Positions 30,441 to 40,899 of a stretch of 64,000 nt of DNA are shown here, one piece after another. The DNA comes from Hetaerina americana (lineage: Eukaryota > Arthropoda > Insecta > Odonata > Calopterygidae), in NCBI GenBank assembly GCA_022747635.1, contig JAKTNV010000010.1, positions 42,019,527 through 42,083,526 of the forward strand, read 5' to 3'. The stretch's first letter is position 1. Every line of letters starts with the position of its first letter. The notes under the pieces were generated by a model. That model saw nothing but the letters and a program-made list of their open reading frames with translations, ran no database searches and was not told the DNA's origin. Position numbers and translations under genes: made by a program.

Positions 30441-33400
30441 CTAAAGCTGCCCCATTAAACCAGTTGCCCTTAAAAAAGTTAAGACTCGATTTATAGACCC
30501 AGAGTCATCCCCTAAAATATTTTTTAAGTCTCCCCTTATCTTCAACATGTCTCTGGCCCTTTGGTATGTTGTACATTCCGTCAGGATATGTTTTATCGTC
30601 AGGGGTTGGAAACACTCATTGCAGCGGGGCTGTTCTTTTACCTCCGCAAAGAGGTACGAATGAGTGAGGGCAGAGTGTCCTATTCTCAGGCGCGTAATCA
30701 TGACCTCTTCCCTCCGAATGTTCCGGATGGAAGAGGACCATGGTGAAACGACCGGTTTTATTGCCCTGAGTTTATTATTTTGAAGAGACTGCCAAGTCTC
30801 CTTCCACTGATGCAGGACCGAGTTCCGCAAGGCGGCCTTCACGTCCTCCATTGGAACCAAGGTGGAGTCCGTCTCGGGTTGTCGAAGGGCATCCTTCGCT
30901 GCCTGGTCAGCTTTTTCGTTGCCTCTTATGCCGACGTGACCAGGAGTCCATATAAAGGAGACCCTGTTCCCCTTTCTCTGAAGGGACAACAGGGTATAAT
31001 GGATCTCCTGGACTATCGGGTGCACAGGTGCAAAGGCCGATAAAGATTTTAGGGCGCTCAACGAGTCGGTGCAGATGAGGAAAGAGCCATTGCTTTCTTT
31101 TATTTCTCCTAGGGCCGTCCTTATGGCTGACAGCTCGGCTGTGAAAATGCTGCAAGAAGTGTGCAGTTTTTTCCTCACGACTCCATGGTAGTGGGACACG
31201 ACCGCATAGGCACATGCAGATTCTGACTTTGACCCGTCGGTGTAGACTGGGACAAAGTCAGAAAGTGAGCTGAGGACGGCACTGAAGAGCTGCTGGTATT
31301 CGGAATCGGTCGTTTTGGCTTTGCGGCGTGCACTGGCAATGAGTTTAATATCCGGCATTGGTGTTAACCAAGGCGGATACTTAGCATAGGAGACGGGGCA
31401 TATTTGAGGAAATGTAAAATTTACCTCATTAATAAAATCATTAAAACGAACGGCAAAGGGCCTAGTTGCCCTTCTCCGCCTGTTAAATAAGTCTAAAAAC
31501 CGTTGGTTAAAAACTATGTTAAAACAAGGGTGGATTGTCTCTGATAAAATTTTACAGGCATAGTTGCCCATTAAAATCATCCTGCGGGTTTCCAACGGAG
31601 GCTCCCCTGCGTCTGCAAGTAAGCTTGGGACTGGGCTTGTTCTAAATGCCCCGGTGGCCAACCGTATCCCAGCATTGTGGACACATGTGAGTGGTCTCAA
31701 GTAAGACTCTCGTCCTGAGGAATACACTATGGAACCATAGTCCAGTTTGGATCGCACCAAGCCTCTGTACAATAAAAGCATGGTGGAGCGGTCTGCTCCC
31801 CAAGTGGAGTGAGTTAAAAACTTTAAAACGTTGAGGGTTTGGCGACACCTCTCCCGTAACACGCGGATATGCTCCCGCCAGTTCAGCTTTTGGTCCAGGA
31901 TCATGCCGAGAAAGCGGACGGACTCCACAAATGGAAGAATCCTACCCAACAGGGTTAGGGTCGGGGTAACGTGGTAACCGCGAAGACGGTGAAAGTGCAC
32001 GCATTTCGTTTTCTCCATGGAGAAACGAAATCCGTTCTTTCGCGACCACTCTCCCAGTTTGTTTAGAGTCACCTGGGCTTGCCTGGAAGCGTTTGGCAGT
32101 CGTGTCGACCGGCAAAATATGGCTAAGTCGTCCACATAGAGCGATGCCATCACCGGGGCATTGATGCATTCCACCACGTCGTTGATGGCGATGGCAAATA
32201 ACGTCACGCTCAGTACTGAACCCTGGGGTACCCCGTTCTCCTGTGTAAAAGATCGGGAAAAGTGCTTCCCAGTCCTTACTTTAAAAAGGCGGTTAGTTAA
32301 AAAATTTCTGATAAATAGGGCCATGTTGCCTCTAAATCCCCACTTGTGGAGCGTGTTGAGGATTCTCCATCGCCACACACTATCATAGGCCTTCTCCAGG
32401 TCGAAAAAGACTGCTATGACGTGTTGACGGTGGAGAAAGGCTTCCTGGATGAAGTTCTCAGTGCGCACCAGATGGTCTGTCGTGGACCTGCCACGCCGAA
32501 AGCCGCACTGAGCGTCGGAGAGCAGGTGTCGACTCTCCAAGCACCACATGAGACGTCGGTTTACCATCCGTTCCATCACCTTGCACAGGCAGCTGGTGAG
32601 AGATATGGGACGGTAGTTGTTCGGGTCATTTTTGTCCTTGCCCTGTTTTGGGATTGGTATCACGATGGACTCTCGCCAGGCATTTGGAAAACTGCCCTCG
32701 TTCCAAAGTTGGTTGAGGGTATTTAGGACCTCCCCAATCGCAGTTTCCGGAATGTTCCGGAGAAATGCGTTGTGGATTTCGTCCGCCCCTGGCGAGGTGT
32801 AATGGGAGTCTTCGATGGCGGATTTAAGCTCCCAGGACGTGAAAGGCTCATTGTAATATTCATTTGTAGGACCTGCACCAAAATTGAGAGGGACTCTCTC
32901 GCATCGCCTCTTCAGGTTCGCAAAGTCCGCGGCATAGCCCTCGTCACTGCTATTGGCCGCGAACTGACTGGCAAATATGTTGCTTATTTCGGCAGGTGAA
33001 TTAACCACCCGGCCAGCAACAAGCAATGGCGAGATGACAAATGAGCCCTTGGACCCGGAGATTTTCTTGACTTTGTCCCATACCTGACCAAGCGGCGTGC
33101 GATGGTTGATGGTAGAGACGTATTCTATCCAGGAAGCCCTCTTGGCCTCCTTCACGGCCCTTCGAGCTCGCGCTCTCAGGCGGCGGTACGATGCCAGATT
33201 AGTTGCCGTGGGATATTTTCTAAAAATATTTAATGCTTTTTTCCTCGCCCGAATCGCCCGGTCGCATTCCCCGTTCCACCAAGGGACAGGAGCTCGATTA
33301 ATGTTCCCGGACGTACGAGGGATACTTTTGGTAGCTGCCGCCAACAGCGTTGAACTTAATTTATCGACGTTGTGCAACGCGTCGAAACTTGCGTCGTGTT

Positions 33401-34142
33401 TATATGTAAACGTACGCTTGAAAAGTGGCCAGTCCGCACGGTTAATACGCCACTTTTCCGGAGGTTTTGAAATGGTGGGCGAAGAGTCTTCCTTAACGAG
33501 TAGAAGAGGAAAATGGTCACTCCCACAGAGATCGTTGTGGGTGGACATTTTCAGCTTTGGGGCTAGACTTCTCGAGCATAGACAAAGATCTATTGCTGAG
33601 AATTCCCCATTGAAGCTGTTAAAACGGGTTTTTTCGCCGCTATTTAATAAAAACAGGTTAAAATCCTCAATAAAGTTGGATAAAATTCGACCTCTCCTAT
33701 TGCTTTGGGTTTCTGGCCCTCCCCAGAGAGGATCATGGGCATTAAAATCTCCCATCAAAATGAACGGCTGAGGAAGCTGGTGGACAAGGGCTTCAAGGTT
33801 CAGGCGGGTCACCGGTGCACCCTCTGGCAGATACACGTTGCATAACGTCATCCTCTCAGGGGTGTGCACCGTGACAGCGACGGCCTGGAATGGAGAGTTC
33901 AGTTGGACTCGCGAGGTGTAAAGGGCCTCACGGGCCGCAACTGCTACTCCCCCTTGGGCTCGTTGGCCACTTAGGTCATCCGTTCTAAAAACAGTGAATC
34001 CCTTCAGAATACCCTTATCTTCAGCCTTAAAATGGGTCTCTTGGAGACAAATACAAGAGGGTTTAAAATCTTGGATTAAAATGGCCAGCTCCTCCTTGTG
34101 CCGATAAAAGCCATTGCAGTTCCACTGCAGAATGGAACACAT
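30441..34142 (-). CDS. LINE ORF2 polyprotein (endonuclease / RT / RNase H), intact, copy G
   Basis: 1233 residues, same length as in E1, no internal stop or frameshift. Endonuclease residues N8, E35, GDFNAHDP and SDH are present. RT motifs FFDLEKAYD, NGVPQGSVLS and YVDD are present; RNase H residues (TDGS, TAEL, CTDS, final KADQ) and the C-terminal CNEC-HILTEC zinc motif are retained. Catalyses nicking of chromosomal DNA and target-primed reverse transcription. The ATG lies 82 nt after the ORF1 stop across a TAAA-rich spacer, so translation probably depends on reinitiation or another unusual mechanism (inference). Confidence 0.95.
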   Translation of the reverse strand: MCSILQWNCNGFYRHKEELAILIQDFKPSCICLQETHFKAEDKGILKGFTVFRTDDLSGQRAQGGVAVAAREALYTSRVQLNSPFQAVAVTVHTPERMTLCNVYLPEGAPVTRLNLEALVHQLPQPFILMGDFNAHDPLWGGPETQSNRRGRILSNFIEDFNLFLLNSGEKTRFNSFNGEFSAIDLCLCSRSLAPKLKMSTHNDLCGSDHFPLLLVKEDSSPTISKPPEKWRINRADWPLFKRTFTYKHDASFDALHNVDKLSSTLLAAATKSIPRTSGNINRAPVPWWNGECDRAIRARKKALNIFRKYPTATNLASYRRLRARARRAVKEAKRASWIEYVSTINHRTPLGQVWDKVKKISGSKGSFVISPLLVAGRVVNSPAEISNIFASQFAANSSDEGYAADFANLKRRCERVPLNFGAGPTNEYYNEPFTSWELKSAIEDSHYTSPGADEIHNAFLRNIPETAIGEVLNTLNQLWNEGSFPNAWRESIVIPIPKQGKDKNDPNNYRPISLTSCLCKVMERMVNRRLMWCLESRHLLSDAQCGFRRGRSTTDHLVRTENFIQEAFLHRQHVIAVFFDLEKAYDSVWRWRILNTLHKWGFRGNMALFIRNFLTNRLFKVRTGKHFSRSFTQENGVPQGSVLSVTLFAIAINDVVECINAPVMASLYVDDLAIFCRSTRLPNASRQAQVTLNKLGEWSRKNGFRFSMEKTKCVHFHRLRGYHVTPTLTLLGRILPFVESVRFLGMILDQKLNWREHIRVLRERCRQTLNVLKFLTHSTWGADRSTMLLLYRGLVRSKLDYGSIVYSSGRESYLRPLTCVHNAGIRLATGAFRTSPVPSLLADAGEPPLETRRMILMGNYACKILSETIHPCFNIVFNQRFLDLFNRRRRATRPFAVRFNDFINEVNFTFPQICPVSYAKYPPWLTPMPDIKLIASARRKAKTTDSEYQQLFSAVLSSLSDFVPVYTDGSKSESACAYAVVSHYHGVVRKKLHTSCSIFTAELSAIRTALGEIKESNGSFLICTDSLSALKSLSAFAPVHPIVQEIHYTLLSLQRKGNRVSFIWTPGHVGIRGNEKADQAAKDALRQPETDSTLVPMEDVKAALRNSVLHQWKETWQSLQNNKLRAIKPVVSPWSSSIRNIRREEVMITRLRIGHSALTHSYLFAEVKEQPRCNECFQPLTIKHILTECTTYQRARDMLKIRGDLKNILGDDSGSINRVLTFLRATGLMGQL

Positions 34143-34224
34143 TTAAAGTGTTAAATTAAAATAAATAAATAAATATATAAATAAATAAGATGACTAAAAA
34201 GGGAGATGACCAACTCTATTGAGG

Positions 34225-35391
34225 TTATCGCTTGAAGCGATGTTTCCTCTTCCACTCGTTTGCGAAGACCTCAGTATCAGAGATACTCTGGTCCTCTTCA
34301 ATTACCTCCGGCCTCTTTGGCTTCACTGGAGGCGGCGGGGAAGGTGTATTCTCACGCCCTTTTGGCGTGTTCCCCTTGGTGGTTTTCTGTGGGCTCTTCT
34401 TTGAAGGGCCCACAGGAGTAGGTGGCTCCTTGTCCACCTTACTCTTTCCATCCTTCACCCTTTTGGGTTTAGGCACTTGCGTGTTTTCAACTGGGGATTC
34501 TTTCGGTATCTCCGTCTGCGTGGCGATGGTACACTTTACACATTGCGTGGTTGCAACGGAAGCAAAGGACCGGGAGAAAGTTGGAGCGATTAGCGCCCTG
34601 TATTTTCTCCTCGCTTCCGCATATGGGATTTTTTCAAGGGTTTTTATCTCCATGACTTTCCTCTCTTCTTTCATCTTCGGGCAATCACGAGAGTACACTG
34701 GGTGTGTACCCTCGCAATTGACACAAAGAGGTTCCGAAGAGCACTCTTTATCCTCGTGCGCGTCTTTGCCACAGCGCGGGCAGGTGGCCTTACCCTCGCA
34801 ACGCGACGCGACATGGCCGAACCGTTGGCATTTGAAACAACGCACGGGATTTGGGATGAATGGCCTCACTGGTACCGATTCATAGCCCACAAACACCTTG
34901 TCGGGTAGTCTATCACGCGCAAACGTCAAGATCACGGAGGTGCTGTTTACGTTTTCTCCGTTGCGCCTCGTGGTGAGTCGACGACAATCAGTCACTCCCT
35001 GAGAGAACATTTCTCTCTTGATTTCTTCGATGTCCACGTATAGGAGGTCGTAGTGACTGATGACTCCCCGACAGGTGTTAAGAGTGCGGTGCACCTCCAC
35101 CTTGATCGGAATGTCATGGAGCATTCCCATAGCAAGCAGTTTATCGCTTTGTGTATCGTTCAGGGTCTCTATAAGAAGTGTACCATCCCGGAGCTTCTTC
35201 ACGCTCTTTGGGTCCCCAGGTACAATCTGTGACAAAACTCTGCGAATTAAGAAAGGAGAAACCTTTTTCAAGGTTTCACCTTCCTTTATGCACGACATAA
35301 TTAAATAGCGCTTACATGCGCCTATGCACTTTTCTCCCCCGCCGGTGTCCGGACGGGATCTTTTTAGTGGTGGAAAGGGTTTTTCCTCCAT
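34225..35391 (-). CDS. LINE ORF1 gag-like RNA-binding protein, intact, copy G
   Basis: 388 residues. The start MEEKPFPPLKRSRPD is fixed because an in-frame TAA lies just upstream (TAATTAATTATT). RRM-like region ~95-170 (DLLYVDIEEIKREM, VILTFARDRLPDKV), then PNPVRCFKCQRFGH. Zinc knuckles: C185/C188/H193/C198, C204/C207/H212/C217, C223/C226/H230/C237. The Lys/Pro-rich tail may bind nucleic acid non-specifically. Known role of this class: RNA packaging and chaperoning at the target. Slightly diverged at 35100-35300 (MSCIKEG for MSCAKEG). Confidence 0.92.
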   Translation of the reverse strand: MEEKPFPPLKRSRPDTGGGEKCIGACKRYLIMSCIKEGETLKKVSPFLIRRVLSQIVPGDPKSVKKLRDGTLLIETLNDTQSDKLLAMGMLHDIPIKVEVHRTLNTCRGVISHYDLLYVDIEEIKREMFSQGVTDCRRLTTRRNGENVNSTSVILTFARDRLPDKVFVGYESVPVRPFIPNPVRCFKCQRFGHVASRCEGKATCPRCGKDAHEDKECSSEPLCVNCEGTHPVYSRDCPKMKEERKVMEIKTLEKIPYAEARRKYRALIAPTFSRSFASVATTQCVKCTIATQTEIPKESPVENTQVPKPKRVKDGKSKVDKEPPTPVGPSKKSPQKTTKGNTPKGRENTPSPPPPVKPKRPEVIEEDQSISDTEVFANEWKRKHRFKR

Positions 35392-35990
35392 AATAATTAA
35401 TTATTCGTCCCTCGGCCTCCCCACCCGCCACGGAGCCACACATTTGGGACGCCACTCCGCCAAACCGGAGCGGTCGCCAGGGCTAACTCGAGGGATATAG
35501 CGCTTCAGGAGTGGTTGTCTGTTTCGGGGTGGATCTTCGGTGCAAGGGCCCACCAAAACCCTTACATCTCCGACCTCCCTACGCAGACCCCCACAACCTT
35601 GGCACTCGCCACCGGAGCGAAAACGCGACGGAAGCCGATTGACCGGGAGTGGCTAGCTCCCGGCCTCCCGTTTACACGAAATCCGGGGCCGAAGAGGGGT
35701 ATCACTCCCCGGTCCATACAGGGCATCCGACACCCTGCTGGGAACCAGAAAGCTCACCCTCCAGGATCCCCTTTTCTCCCTTACGGGTCTCCAGGCACGG
35801 CAAACACCTGGGCGGATCGCAGGCCAGATGGTATGGCCGCTCACAGACAGTGGATCCACAGCACTGTCCGGACGCATCCCTTGCTGGCTTGGGGTTTGTT
35901 TTCGGGGTTTTCTCCCCGCCCTTTTAGTCGCCTCTTACGACAAGCAGGGATACTGCGGGAGTATTCTCTAACCCCCTACCCGCGGGGGGG
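35392..35990 (-). promoter_or_regulatory. LINE 5' region (copy G): probable internal promoter / 5' UTR
   Basis: About 600 nt, nearly identical in A1, E1, F, G and H, all beginning at the same C-run followed by CCCGCGGG. Near the terminus it contains GTCGTAAGAGGCGAC (a short hairpin) followed by TAAAAGGGCGGGG. Non-LTR elements need an internal promoter here. Constant 5' ends in several independent copies fit a fixed transcription start or processed end. No TATA box is evident. Confidence 0.6.
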
Positions 35991-36000
35991 GGCCGTCGAA

Positions 36001-36369
36001 GGTCTGAAACACGGAAGGGGAGGATCGGTGAGAGAAAGTGACTTAAGGAAGTATGCTGCTATGTTGAGCACTAATATTGGTGGCAATCCAAGGCGAGTAC
36101 GTCTTGGGGGCCGCAGCATGGATGGATAAAGAGCGGGGAGTTGACTTCGCTAGGGGAGTAATGGCTGGCTGCAAAGCCCTCTAAAATATATGGACGCGCC
36201 TATCCAACAGTGGGTTCGGGAGCACAGCTCGCGCCTCACATCTGGTTAACCTCTGATCTGTTTCTATGGTGGATTTAACCAAGGACTTGTATGCGGAAGA
36301 GAGAATGGGAATTCTACGAATACTCGGATGAACGTGGAGACGGGATGAAGAAAGGTGTCGTTCAATAGC
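36001..36369. other. Intron sequence, nothing recognised
   Basis: Mixed-composition DNA between LINE G and a SINE; no coding or RNA signal identified. Its last bases (36361-36369) are the SINE target-site duplicate. Confidence 0.45.
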
Positions 36370-36675
36370 CAGTAGTATTTTATAGGGGAGGCAACCGAGA
36401 GCTGAGGTCATTTGTGCCATTAGGGATGGACAGGAGAGGGATGAATGGTGGAGGGAAACCCGGCGCCGACACTAGCCTTCTCTTAACGAAAGGCGCCAAG
36501 GAGTCCACAGCTTAATGTCCTCTCCGACGGACGGCGTATTCACTCAAAGTGTCCTCCATAAAGCACCTCAAGGAAGGATCGGGATACCACTGAAAATCTG
36601 CCGCCGCCGGGATTCAAACCCGGGCCCCCAGGGTGGGAAGCCAGTACGTTAGCCACCGCACCATCCCGATCCCCA
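36370..36675 (-). mobile_element. tRNA-derived SINE (type I), full-length copy
   Basis: 306 bp, flanked by TTCAATAGC direct repeats (36361-36369 and 36676-36684). On the minus strand the tRNA-like head has box A TGGCTAACGTACTGG and box B GGGTTTGAATCCC. A body follows (GTGCTTTATGGAGG, ACGCCGTCCGTCGG, GGCGCCGGGTTTCCC). The 3' end is AATGACCTCAGCTCTCGG, CTCCCC, then a TATAAAATACTACT tail. That end parallels the 3' end of the LINE family, suggesting mobilisation by its RT. Transcribed by RNA polymerase III if active. Confidence 0.9.
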
Positions 36676-38495
36676 TTCAATAGCTGTGCGTGAATTCAAT
36701 AGTTTGTGCGTGAATTAGGAGTATTTTCGACAGAATGCTGTCACACAGAAATATTCCACACACAGGCTATTGAAAACCGCGGTGCTCCCATGACGGGAGG
36801 CCTGTTAGGGAGGTCTTCCTTCGCATTCAATTCGGCTCTATCTGTTGTTTCGCTCGACGGCCGGACGCATGGTGTGTCTATTCTGTGCCTATCATCGAAC
36901 CTATGGATATCATACTGCCCGATTAAGGACGCAACAATACATCAGGTGCCCTGGGTAACACCTGAGTGTGTCCTAGGGGACTCAGTAGAAAGGCGGGGAG
37001 TGGGGAGCCAGATAGGTATGAGAACCGTTGGGTCATGGCCCCCTGGACCCATGGGTTGTTGAGGGAATAGGATCCCTTCCTGCCTTGAGTTCTAAAAGGT
37101 AATCACGAAGCTGAAGAGGTCTTTGATGGATCGCCTGGCTCGAGCGAGGTCATCAGGACATACTAGGGGTGATCGCAACGCACAAGTCCTACCGTGCATT
37201 ATTCCATGGAGAGGGCCACATAATAAACAATATTCTAATCAATATTAATAGTAATCTTCCGCTTCTTCGGAGAGACTATCATTATTTCCTACAAAATTCA
37301 GGGTCCTTAGTCGCCAATAATGATATGACTAAATTCGCATCAATGACGATCTCACTGACACATTAAAATTAATATTAAAAACTAAATTTATCCCACATTT
37401 AAAAAAGGGCAGCGGGAAAGGATCTTAGTGGAAAACTAGTATTAACCAATTCTCCATAATCTAAAAAACTGATTTGAAATATTTTGTTGAAGGAATTGTT
37501 CCTTCTCGTGCTCTGCGATGATTTCATTATACTGGGTACTTATCTCTGTTTGAAGGAACGAGTATATCTTACACGTTTTGGGATCAATAGAGAGATTATA
37601 CCAGATAAGGTTTTTATAGGGTATATCGATAAATGAGTTGCTTTTTAAAGAAAATTTTCCTCGCATCACTTCTATATTGTTAAGATTTTGTCCTAGTAGT
37701 ATAACGGCAAATGGGATTCTGCCTGCGTTCAATACCGAAGTACTAAACTATTATTTCACCAAATCATGAAAAAAAATCAACATATCGTTCAGTAGAAGGA
37801 ACACTGCACTTACGTTGTACTTGAAAGGGAATAATTTATTTAATAAATATATTAGTACAGAAGTCATATTTTTATAAAACGGCTTGATATCCATACATTA
37901 TTTATTTAACTTTCACTCCATTGTATGTGATAACAGTTTCAAAAACCTATACGAAATCCAGATTTCTCTTATTAAAAATTCGTGAAAATTCGGCGACTTA
38001 AAGAATAGATGGAAATTGCAAACTGATATCAAGAACAGAGGACCCATCCTCTCTTTACAAAAATCATGGAAGATAATGTTGATGCTAAAATGGTCAAAAA
38101 TTGTTTTTAAAGGGAAATGGTGATACTTATCATATTATTTCAGAGATGAATTAAATAGCGCAAGGTGCTACTAACTTTTCCGAATAAATAGAATAAATAA
38201 TTTGAAATTTGGAGATGTTAGTCTTCATATAAGGCTTAGATTATCCAAACTAATCTTTAAAGCCAATGTTACTGACAAACATCTTTTAAATCATCCTCTT
38301 AGAAGTCACCCTTCTTGTTAAACGTGACCTCATAGAATGGATATTAAATTGAAATCTGTGAACAGAAAGATGTGGTGACGAAGAATTAACTCTAAAACGA
38401 ATTTTCTCATTGCCAGGGACCCTTAAACTACTAACATTTACTAATGAGATGTATTTAATGTATCCTAATTTAATGAACTTGTTTATGCACCGTAG
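36676..38495. other. Intron sequence, nothing recognised
   Basis: No coding homology noticed. A short tandem duplication (TGTGCGTGAATT units) lies at 36685-36715. An AT-rich 96-codon minus-strand frame at 37442-37732 is of unknown meaning. Confidence 0.4.
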
Positions 38496-38634
38496 ATCGC
38501 GATGCACCACGCACGCCTCGGGTTGGGTACCGGAGGACGACTTCGCATCACGTGTGTCACTACCCTGCCGTCTTTCAAACATCCGCATCCAAACGGAGTT
38601 GAATTCAATGACAAGCGCACGACCTCTATATCCG
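38496..38634 (+). CDS. Candidate host gene, internal exon 2 (Ig-domain-like segment)
   Basis: 46 codons plus one base between an acceptor (TTTATGCACCGTAG, AG at 38494-38495) and a consensus donor (CCG|GTGAGT at 38635). Entered in phase 0, matching the exit of exon 1, it has no stop and reads IAMHHARLG, GGRLRITCVTTLPSF, then GVEFNDKRTTSIS. A basic strand ending in a Cys and followed by a short hydrophobic stretch is how the last strand of an Ig-like domain in Beat proteins looks. It exits in phase 1, matching exon 3. The acceptor pyrimidine tract is weak; the phase agreement on both sides is the main support. Confidence 0.5.
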
Positions 38635-38944
38635 GTGAGTAGCCAAATAAATAAACAAACCCAAATGTTTCCTCATGCTGGGATCAAATGTAAGCATCTG
38701 CTACACGCAATAGAATTCAGCACTGATTGGTTCGATGAGAAAATAGGAGACAATAAACCCGAGTATGTACGGCATGCGCCAATCTCCAATAATTGATATT
38801 AAAAGTGAAGTTTCTGAGGAAAATTATATAAAGGGTATTCAAATAAGTTATTTGTACATTCTTTGAGTGACCCATGGCAAATATTAACAGGCAAGGTGAT
38901 GATTTGTAGGAACCTATTTGACATTTTGGTTGAATGAGGTGCAC
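38635..38944. other. Intron sequence of candidate host gene
   Basis: AT-rich sequence between exon 2 and the PLE1 left terminus; no other feature was identified. Confidence 0.45.
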
Positions 38945-38974
38945 TTAGTTATTCCACATGGAAATTTGTTACAT

Positions 38975-39025
38975 TATGACCATGGTATCGACGATAAACG
39001 TCATCATCAAGTGAAGAATACTTTT
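38975..39025 (-). ncRNA. Hammerhead-like motif (decayed) in the PLE1 left terminus
   Basis: On the minus strand: TTGATGA, then TGACG-TTT-ATCGTC, then GATAC where the core should be GAAAC, and CTTGATGA instead of CCTGATGA. It is homologous to the right-hand motif at 40911-40936 but with core substitutions, so probably inactive. Confidence 0.45.
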
Positions 39026-39379
39026 TAGTGCAACATCTCATATAGTAAAGAGAGTAGGGAGGGGGGTAGAGGTGTAGGGGAGGAAGGTGTAGGGGAGGAA
39101 GGTGGGGGAGAGAAAGGTGGAGGGGAGGAAGTAGTGGGTAGGTAAGATTTGGTGGAGGGGTTTCCCCAGAGGATAAGAGCCAGGAATGTAAGAGCTCTCC
39201 CAAAGAGGGGGTTTCAGCCTCCAAAAAGTGCACAAACCAGGTATCCCGATTGGGCAAGTGGTTTCAAATGCGTCAGCCCTTAATCATCTCCTTACCATAA
39301 ACCCTAACCAAGTGTACAGACAACATTCCAATTTTTTCCAAAATATGGTAATACCAACTCAGTCGATTTAGCAGTTCGA

Positions 39380-40090
39380 CTATCCCGACAAGAGTTGCAC
39401 CAAAAGGCGCACTTGAGAGGGACTAAGTGCACCCTTGTCTCCTACGACATAACCAACTTGTTTCCCAATGTACCCACCAGACAAGCTGTCCAGGTAACAG
39501 AAGGGATTCTCCTGCATAAACGTGTCCCCGCCCCGATAGTGCTAGATCTCTACTCGATCTACTCCGCTCTTCAAACATGTCTCGCAGAATTATTTCAAAT
39601 TCAAAGAATAAATTTTTGAACAACCACAAGGGTTGGCTATGGGTTTACCCTTATCCCCATTACTTGCGCACATTTACATGGACAACTTATAAAATGAACT
39701 GTTCTCATATGCGAACCCTTTGTTAAAAATTGTCTGTGCTTGGTATCAATGCGCGGACGATTTTTTGTGCTTATGGTCAGGATCCGCTAGGTAACTCGAC
39801 ACATTCTAGCACCTTTTGAATTCCTTGGACTAATGTGTTAAATTTACAATGAAAAGAGGAGGTAATGGGTCCCTTAATTTTCTCGACCTAACCATTTACA
39901 AGGAATATGATTAATTCAATATTTTCATTTTTAGAAATGACGCGTACATGGACCAAATCATCCATGCTACATCCAGGCATCATTTTGCTCAAAAACTGTC
40001 TGCCTTATATTCCATGCTCCACCGTGTGATAGCAATTCCCATGTCCCAAGCCAATATTAAAAAATAGCTAAACATTTGAAAGAAAAGAGC
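39380..40090 (+). pseudogene. PLE1 reverse transcriptase, decayed
   Basis: KCTLVSYDITNLFPNVPTR is the PLE motif with catalytic Asp. After a stop and frameshift come QGLAMGLPLSPLLAHIYMDN, then WYQCADDFLCLW in the place of the usual RYVDD. Further on come LNFLDLTIYKE, DQIIHATSRHHFAQKLSAL and SMLHRVIAIPMS, typical of the region after the PLE RT. Several stops and frame changes; not functional. Confidence 0.82.
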
Positions 40091-40299
40091 TATCAGCAAT
40101 GGCTAACAAAACCAACATGAGACTGTATAGAAAGAAAAAGGAAAAAAATCACCATCCGAACCATTTTACGGAACCCTCCCCCTATGTGAGCCCAGATAAT
40201 TGGAGGACATTTCTATACCTGAGAAATTTGTCCCTCCTAGCCACAAATTTCCTCCCGAGACACCATGTTAGAACTGCCTTTACGTCACCTTCAGGTTTT

Positions 40300-40653
40300 T
40301 ATTTCTCCAAATCTAAGGAAATTGTCCCGAAGCTGGAAAGGAGAGGTGTATATAGACTCAAGTGCGAATCCACAGCGGCCTACATTGGGCAAACTGGTCG
40401 GAAGATCACCGCGACTGAAGGAACACATGGCTTGTTATAAACTTGGACATTCAAATTCCAACTTCGCAAAGCACCTGGTACACCAGGGTCACGGCAAAGA
40501 TTACTTTCTAGAAATATTGCATTTTGAAGGCAAAGTCCCCCGGCAAGACGCTATCGAGAAAGTGGAAATTTTGAAATCTTTACATGCTAATTGTGAAATG
40601 GTTTATGATCTGCTGCACACTTACTGCTCTACCCTCCCAAACCTCTTCCACTA
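40300..40653 (+). pseudogene. PLE1 GIY-YIG endonuclease domain, decayed
   Basis: GVYRLKC then AAYIGQTGRKI, with a frameshift near 40400 leading to RLKEHMACYKLGHSNSNFA, HLVHQGH and AIEKVEILKSLH. These are the ordered landmarks of the GIY-YIG nuclease fused to PLE reverse transcriptases, where it nicks target DNA. Confidence 0.82.
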
Positions 40654-40899
40654 ACCCCCTCTACCTTCGCACATCCTCGGTTTTTCCTCTGCTTCCTTAT
40701 CCTTCAACCTTCACTCATCCCCCACCGCCGCAGTTCGTCAGCTTGGGAAGCACTAGCTCTTCCTGCCTCCCACTCTCACATTCTAGACATTTTATTCTCT
40801 GGGGAAAGCCCCCCTCCACCCAACCCTACCGACCCACTACCTCCTCCCTTCCAACCCCCCTCCCCACTCTCTTCAGTATAAAAGATGTTGCACCAAATT

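Larger units (their letters stand above)
30242..35990 (-). mobile_element. LINE copy G: full-length, both ORFs open, 10-bp TSD
   Basis: 5749 bp flanked by GGCCGTCGAA (30232-30241 and 35991-36000). Complete 5' terminus, ORF1, 86-nt-class spacer, ORF2, 3' UTR with A13 run, and ACTACTACT tail. It lies antisense in the first intron of the candidate host gene. No lesion is visible in either ORF; of all copies here it is the most likely to be autonomous. Confidence 0.95.

Noticed and set aside
36600..36670. tRNA gene-like sequence with boxes A and B
   Set aside because: It is the head of a SINE: the body, LINE-like tail and TSD follow, and the aminoacyl stem does not close as in a real tRNA.
37442..37732. 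96-codon minus-strand frame in AT-rich intron
   Set aside because: Composition typical of AT-rich chance frames, no recognisable motif, no splice borders.
38410..38796. 128-codon plus-strand frame over the exon 2 candidate
   Set aside because: The frame compatible with both neighbouring exons is a different one, starting at 38496; this longer reading has no supporting motif.
39057..39140. G-rich array as an independent minisatellite
   Set aside because: It aligns in position and composition with the pyrimidine-rich part of the PLE1 right terminus on the other strand, so it belongs to the PLE terminus.
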